Source: CAZCFB01 sp964511535 (GTDB taxonomy: Bacteria; Myxococcota_A; Polyangia; GCA-2747355; CAZCFB01). Taken from it: a stretch of 7,843 bases of DNA. Made by a program: the position numbers and the translations under genes. Shown piece after piece: positions 6,029-7,843 of the stretch (positions are counted from its first letter, which is position 1; each line of letters opens with the position of its first letter). The stretch is taken from positions 1-7,843 of the forward strand of contig CAZEFW010000259.1 in assembly GCA_964511535.1 (NCBI GenBank), given 5' to 3'. Below the pieces are notes generated by a model. That model was not told where the DNA came from. It saw only the letters and a program-made list of their open reading frames with translations, and searched no databases.

Positions 6029-6619
6029 GTGCGCACCCGATCCCTGATATTTCTGCCCCTTTTGGCCCTGGCCGCCTGCCCGGGGGAGCAGCAAGCGACG
6101 GAGTACGGGGAGGAGTGCTGGGACGGCAAGGACAACGACCTGGACGGGTGGCTGGATTGCCAGGATTCGGACTGCGCGCACATGGGGATCTGTAGCCTGC
6201 GGCTGGACGCCGGGCCGAAGCCTCCGCCAAAGAAGGACCTGGGAAAGAAGAAGGATCTCGGCAAGAAGAAGGACAAAGCGGCGCCCCGGGATGTTCGGCC
6301 GCTGCAGCCTGACAAGAACCTGAACTACAGCTACGGCCGCAAGTGCGTGTACAACGCGAAGAACCGCATCTGCCCGGACGGGCGCAGCCAGTGCATCGTG
6401 GGCATGAAGGGTGGACGCGCCTTTTGCACCCGGCCCTGCCACAAGCTGGGAGACATCTGCCCTCGGGGCCCGGGTGGATCCTTCGCCGCCTGCCTGTACA
6501 AGTTCAACGGGCGGCCGTACTGCTCGTTCTTGTGCAAACTGCAGGGGAAGGGGTACAAGTGCCCGGGCGGGTTCGGATGCCATCCCTGGACCGGCACGCA
6601 GAGTTATTGCTGGCCCTAG
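6029..6619 (+). CDS. Cys-rich lipoprotein with Ca-loop motif and Lys-rich linker
   Basis: A 196-aa protein. From GTG at 6029 the N-terminus (VRTRS, hydrophobic core, LALAAC) is a standard lipoprotein signal with the lipidated Cys at 17. In-frame starts further upstream (ATG at 5969) would make an overlong signal and overlap the divergent gene, so GTG is preferred; the G-rich stretch at 6004-6013 is a distant ribosome site. Residues 30-49 carry C-W-D-G-K-D-N-D-L-D-G-W-L-D-C-Q-D-S-D-C, a DxDxDGxxD calcium-type loop flanked by Cys, common in myxobacterial lipoproteins. A basic linker (64-83) follows. The C-terminal domain (106-194) has 12 Cys in three CP-x...C-x9-10-C units. Inferred role: disulfide-rich, periplasmic or surface-exposed protein of unknown partner. 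Gene call strong; function unknown. It is transcribed away from the DUF493 gene, with 58 bp between. Confidence 0.88.
   Translation: MRTRSLIFLPLLALAACPGEQQATEYGEECWDGKDNDLDGWLDCQDSDCAHMGICSLRLDAGPKPPPKKDLGKKKDLGKKKDKAAPRDVRPLQPDKNLNYSYGRKCVYNAKNRICPDGRSQCIVGMKGGRAFCTRPCHKLGDICPRGPGGSFAACLYKFNGRPYCSFLCKLQGKGYKCPGGFGCHPWTGTQSYCWP
6230..6274 (+). repeat. Lys-rich KKDLGKKKDLGKKKD linker repeat
   Basis: Residues 68-82 are a repeated K-K-D-L-G-K unit encoded by near-repeating aag/aaa codons. It joins the calcium-loop region to the Cys-rich domain and is probably an extended, strongly basic spacer that could contact anionic envelope polymers. Confidence 0.8.
6371..6610 (+). repeat. Three CP-x(n)-C-x(9-10)-C-x3-C modules
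   Basis: Module A spans C115-C137 (CPDGRSQC, x10, C-TRP-C). Module B spans C144-C169 (CPRGPGGSFAAC, x9, C-SFL-C). Module C spans C178-C194 (CPGGFGC, x9, C) and ends at the terminus before the fourth Cys would occur. Each has Gly after CP-x and an aromatic residue (F/Y) just before the third Cys. With C106 the domain holds 12 Cys. I infer a threefold-repeated disulfide module, with the N-terminal C106 perhaps replacing the missing last Cys of module C. Confidence 0.65.
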
Positions 6620-6628
6620 GGCATGGAT

Positions 6629-6658
6629 TTGACGCCACCCGGGGGGAGCCCTTACCTT
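6629..6658 (+). promoter_or_regulatory. Possible weak promoter upstream of the propeller lipoprotein
   Basis: TTGACG (6629-6634) is a five-of-six -35 match. TACCTT (6653-6658), 18 bp on, is only a three-of-six -10 match, within the AT-richer stretch before the gene. The intergenic region is 66 bp, enough for a promoter, but read-through from the preceding lipoprotein gene is equally possible. Confidence 0.3.
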
Positions 6659-6672
6659 TCATAAGAACCCAT

Positions 6673-6677
6673 GGAGG
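6673..6677 (+). promoter_or_regulatory. Shine-Dalgarno that decides the start of the propeller lipoprotein
   Basis: GGAGG lies 8 bp before ATG 6686. It overlaps the codons of the alternative in-frame ATG at 6671, so translation should begin at 6686, which also gives a clean lipoprotein signal (MKRTLSLIIA...). Confidence 0.85.
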
Positions 6678-6685
6678 TTGTTCCA

Positions 6686-7840
6686 ATGAAGAGGACACTT
6701 AGCCTGATAATCGCTCTAATCTTCGCCCTCGGCATGGCCGCGGCCTGCTCGGATGACGACAAGCAGGACGACACCACCAAGAAGGACGCCGCGCTCCCGG
6801 ATGCCAGCGTGAAGGACGATGTGGGCGGCGCCACCGGCGACGGCTCACCGGACGGGGCGGCAGCGGATCTGGCCCCGGATCAAGCGGTGGTGGACCTGGC
6901 CCCGGACATGCCCCTCAAGCCAGATGCGCCCCCGGCCAGCGCCAACTGGATGTCCATGACCCCCAGGCCGTCCAAGAAGCTCTATACCGTGGCCGGCAAG
7001 TCCGCTTCCGAGGTGTACGCCGGCGGCGCCGGGGGCCTGCTCATGAAGTACAACGGGTCCACCTGGTCTTCAATGACCAACCCGGACACCAACAAGACCA
7101 AGATAGATGACATCTTCATCAACAAGGACTACGTGCACGCCTACGGCAGCCAGCTGAGGCTCTACCTGTCCAGCGGCAAGTGGGCCAAGGGGTACATCCC
7201 CACCTACAGCAGCCAGTACTACAACTTCATCGCCGTGTGGGGCCCGTCCACGAGCTCCACAAAGTTTGGCGTGGGGGACATGGGCTACTACATCGCCTAC
7301 AAGACCAGCAGCAGCACCAGCGGCTCATGGAGCTACTCCTACCTCTACTCCCTGAAGCTGACCGAGAGCCTGCAGGGCATCTGGGGCACGAGCGTGAGCA
7401 ATGTCTACGCGGTGGGCGACAAAGGGGAGATCTGGCACTGCGGCAGCTCCTGCACCTCATACAGCGGTAGCGGCTGGAAGAAGTTGATCTCACCCACCAA
7501 GAACAACCTGCAGGCCATCTGGGGCGCGGACAGCAAGAACATCTTCGCCGTGGGCCTGGGCGGCACCATCCTCAAGTACGACGGCACCAGCTGGAAGAAG
7601 ATGAAGACCAACACCTACACCTACTTCTACGGGGTGTGGGGCACCAGCGCCAAGGACGTGTGGGCAGTTGGCCACCCGATCTTCAAGAAGGACGAGGCGA
7701 TCTTCCACTACAACGGCACGAGCTGGACCAAGGTGCCGCCGCCCGGGCGCCCCTACCTCAACGACGTCTGGGGCTACGACAAGGACAACGTCTTCGTGGT
7801 GGGGAACAACGAGATCTTGCGGCTGAAGAAGCACCCGTAG
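6686..7840 (+). CDS. Lipoprotein with acidic linker and seven-bladed beta-propeller
   Basis: A 384-aa protein. Residues 1-21 are a lipoprotein signal (MKR, hydrophobic core, AAAC; Cys21 lipidated). Residues 22-86 are a low-complexity acidic linker (SDDDKQDD, then DLAPDQAVVDLAPD). The rest is built of repeats of the form G-(I/V)-W-G-(T/A)-x-x-x-(N/D)-(V/I)-(Y/F/W)-A-V-G-x-x-G-x-I-x-x-Y-(D/N)-G-x-S-W-x-K, a myxobacterial repeat type loosely like Ycf48/BNR propellers. I count seven blades starting near 99, 139, 181, 230, 275, 314 and 357. Blades 1-3 are degenerate; 4-6 match best. C252 and C256 in blade 4 may form a disulfide. The likely location is membrane-anchored, facing the periplasm or cell exterior; ligand or enzymatic activity is not evident. 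Two TAG stops follow in tandem (7838-7843). Gene call strong, fold likely, function unknown. Confidence 0.9.
   Translation: MKRTLSLIIALIFALGMAAACSDDDKQDDTTKKDAALPDASVKDDVGGATGDGSPDGAAADLAPDQAVVDLAPDMPLKPDAPPASANWMSMTPRPSKKLYTVAGKSASEVYAGGAGGLLMKYNGSTWSSMTNPDTNKTKIDDIFINKDYVHAYGSQLRLYLSSGKWAKGYIPTYSSQYYNFIAVWGPSTSSTKFGVGDMGYYIAYKTSSSTSGSWSYSYLYSLKLTESLQGIWGTSVSNVYAVGDKGEIWHCGSSCTSYSGSGWKKLISPTKNNLQAIWGADSKNIFAVGLGGTILKYDGTSWKKMKTNTYTYFYGVWGTSAKDVWAVGHPIFKKDEAIFHYNGTSWTKVPPPGRPYLNDVWGYDKDNVFVVGNNEILRLKKHP
6749..6943 (+). other. Acidic Asp/Ala/Pro linker
   Basis: Residues 22-86 are rich in Asp, Ala and Pro, with an imperfect D-L-A-P-D repeat, and should be disordered. It tethers the propeller away from the membrane anchor. 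Such linkers follow the lipidated Cys in many myxobacterial lipoproteins. Confidence 0.8.
6944..7837 (+). repeat. Seven propeller-blade repeats
   Basis: Blade cores at residues about 99-133, 139-172, 181-220, 230-270, 275-306, 314-350 and 357-384. The last blade ends at N-E-I-L-R-L and lacks the G-x-S-W-x-K strand. The segment just before blade 1 (NWMSM, 87-91) resembles that strand, so the ring is probably closed by joining the two ends. Repeats are conserved in protein rather than DNA. Confidence 0.7.
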
Positions 7841-7843
7841 TAG

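Noticed and set aside
6671..6685. ATG 6671 as start of the propeller lipoprotein
   Set aside because: It overlaps the Shine-Dalgarno used by ATG 6686 and has no good ribosome site of its own.

Overview
The window reads as a high-GC chromosome fragment from a Myxococcota-type bacterium (former Deltaproteobacteria), probably an uncultured lineage. Several traits point there: a MYXO-CTERM-like Cys / transmembrane / poly-Arg tail, thrombospondin type 3 calcium repeats, a DxDxDGxxD motif next to Cys in a lipoprotein, an Asp-Ala-Pro linker, and a WG-x-S-x-x-D-V-W-A-V-G propeller protein. The taxonomy is inferred from protein style only; there is no rRNA or other marker gene.

Layout. (1) At the left edge is the 3' part of an outer-membrane TonB-dependent receptor, from the end of the plug through the whole barrel. 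(2) After 55 bp, holding a 7-bp inverted repeat and a possible -10 element, comes a 935-aa secreted protein. It has a signal peptide, an HExxH zinc-protease-like motif followed by HWS and LDLYLWGL motifs, two kinds of Cys-rich module, a beta-rich region, TSP3-like calcium repeats and a MYXO-CTERM-like anchor. (3) 35 bp downstream on the same strand is a 177-aa cytoplasmic YbjN-domain protein. (4) Convergent to it, with only 4 bp between the stop codons, is a small DUF493/YbeD-like protein on the minus strand. (5) Divergent from that across 58 bp is a 196-aa lipoprotein with a calcium-loop-like motif, a Lys-rich linker and a 12-Cys C-terminal domain. (6) After 66 bp, a second lipoprotein (384 aa) has an acidic linker and a predicted seven-bladed beta-propeller. 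The window ends directly after its stop codon. No stretch longer than 66 bp lacks a gene.

Working together. Four of the six genes encode envelope or surface proteins: an import receptor, a surface protease candidate and two lipoproteins. The receptor and protease candidate could form a surface pair that processes and imports a substrate, and YbjN might act as a small partner or chaperone; both ideas are inference from gene order. The two lipoproteins have oppositely charged linkers and may or may not be functionally linked. I see no tRNA or rRNA gene, insertion sequence, CRISPR array or phage gene. The most promising uncharacterised element is the HExxH-containing MYXO-CTERM protein with its unusual Cys modules.
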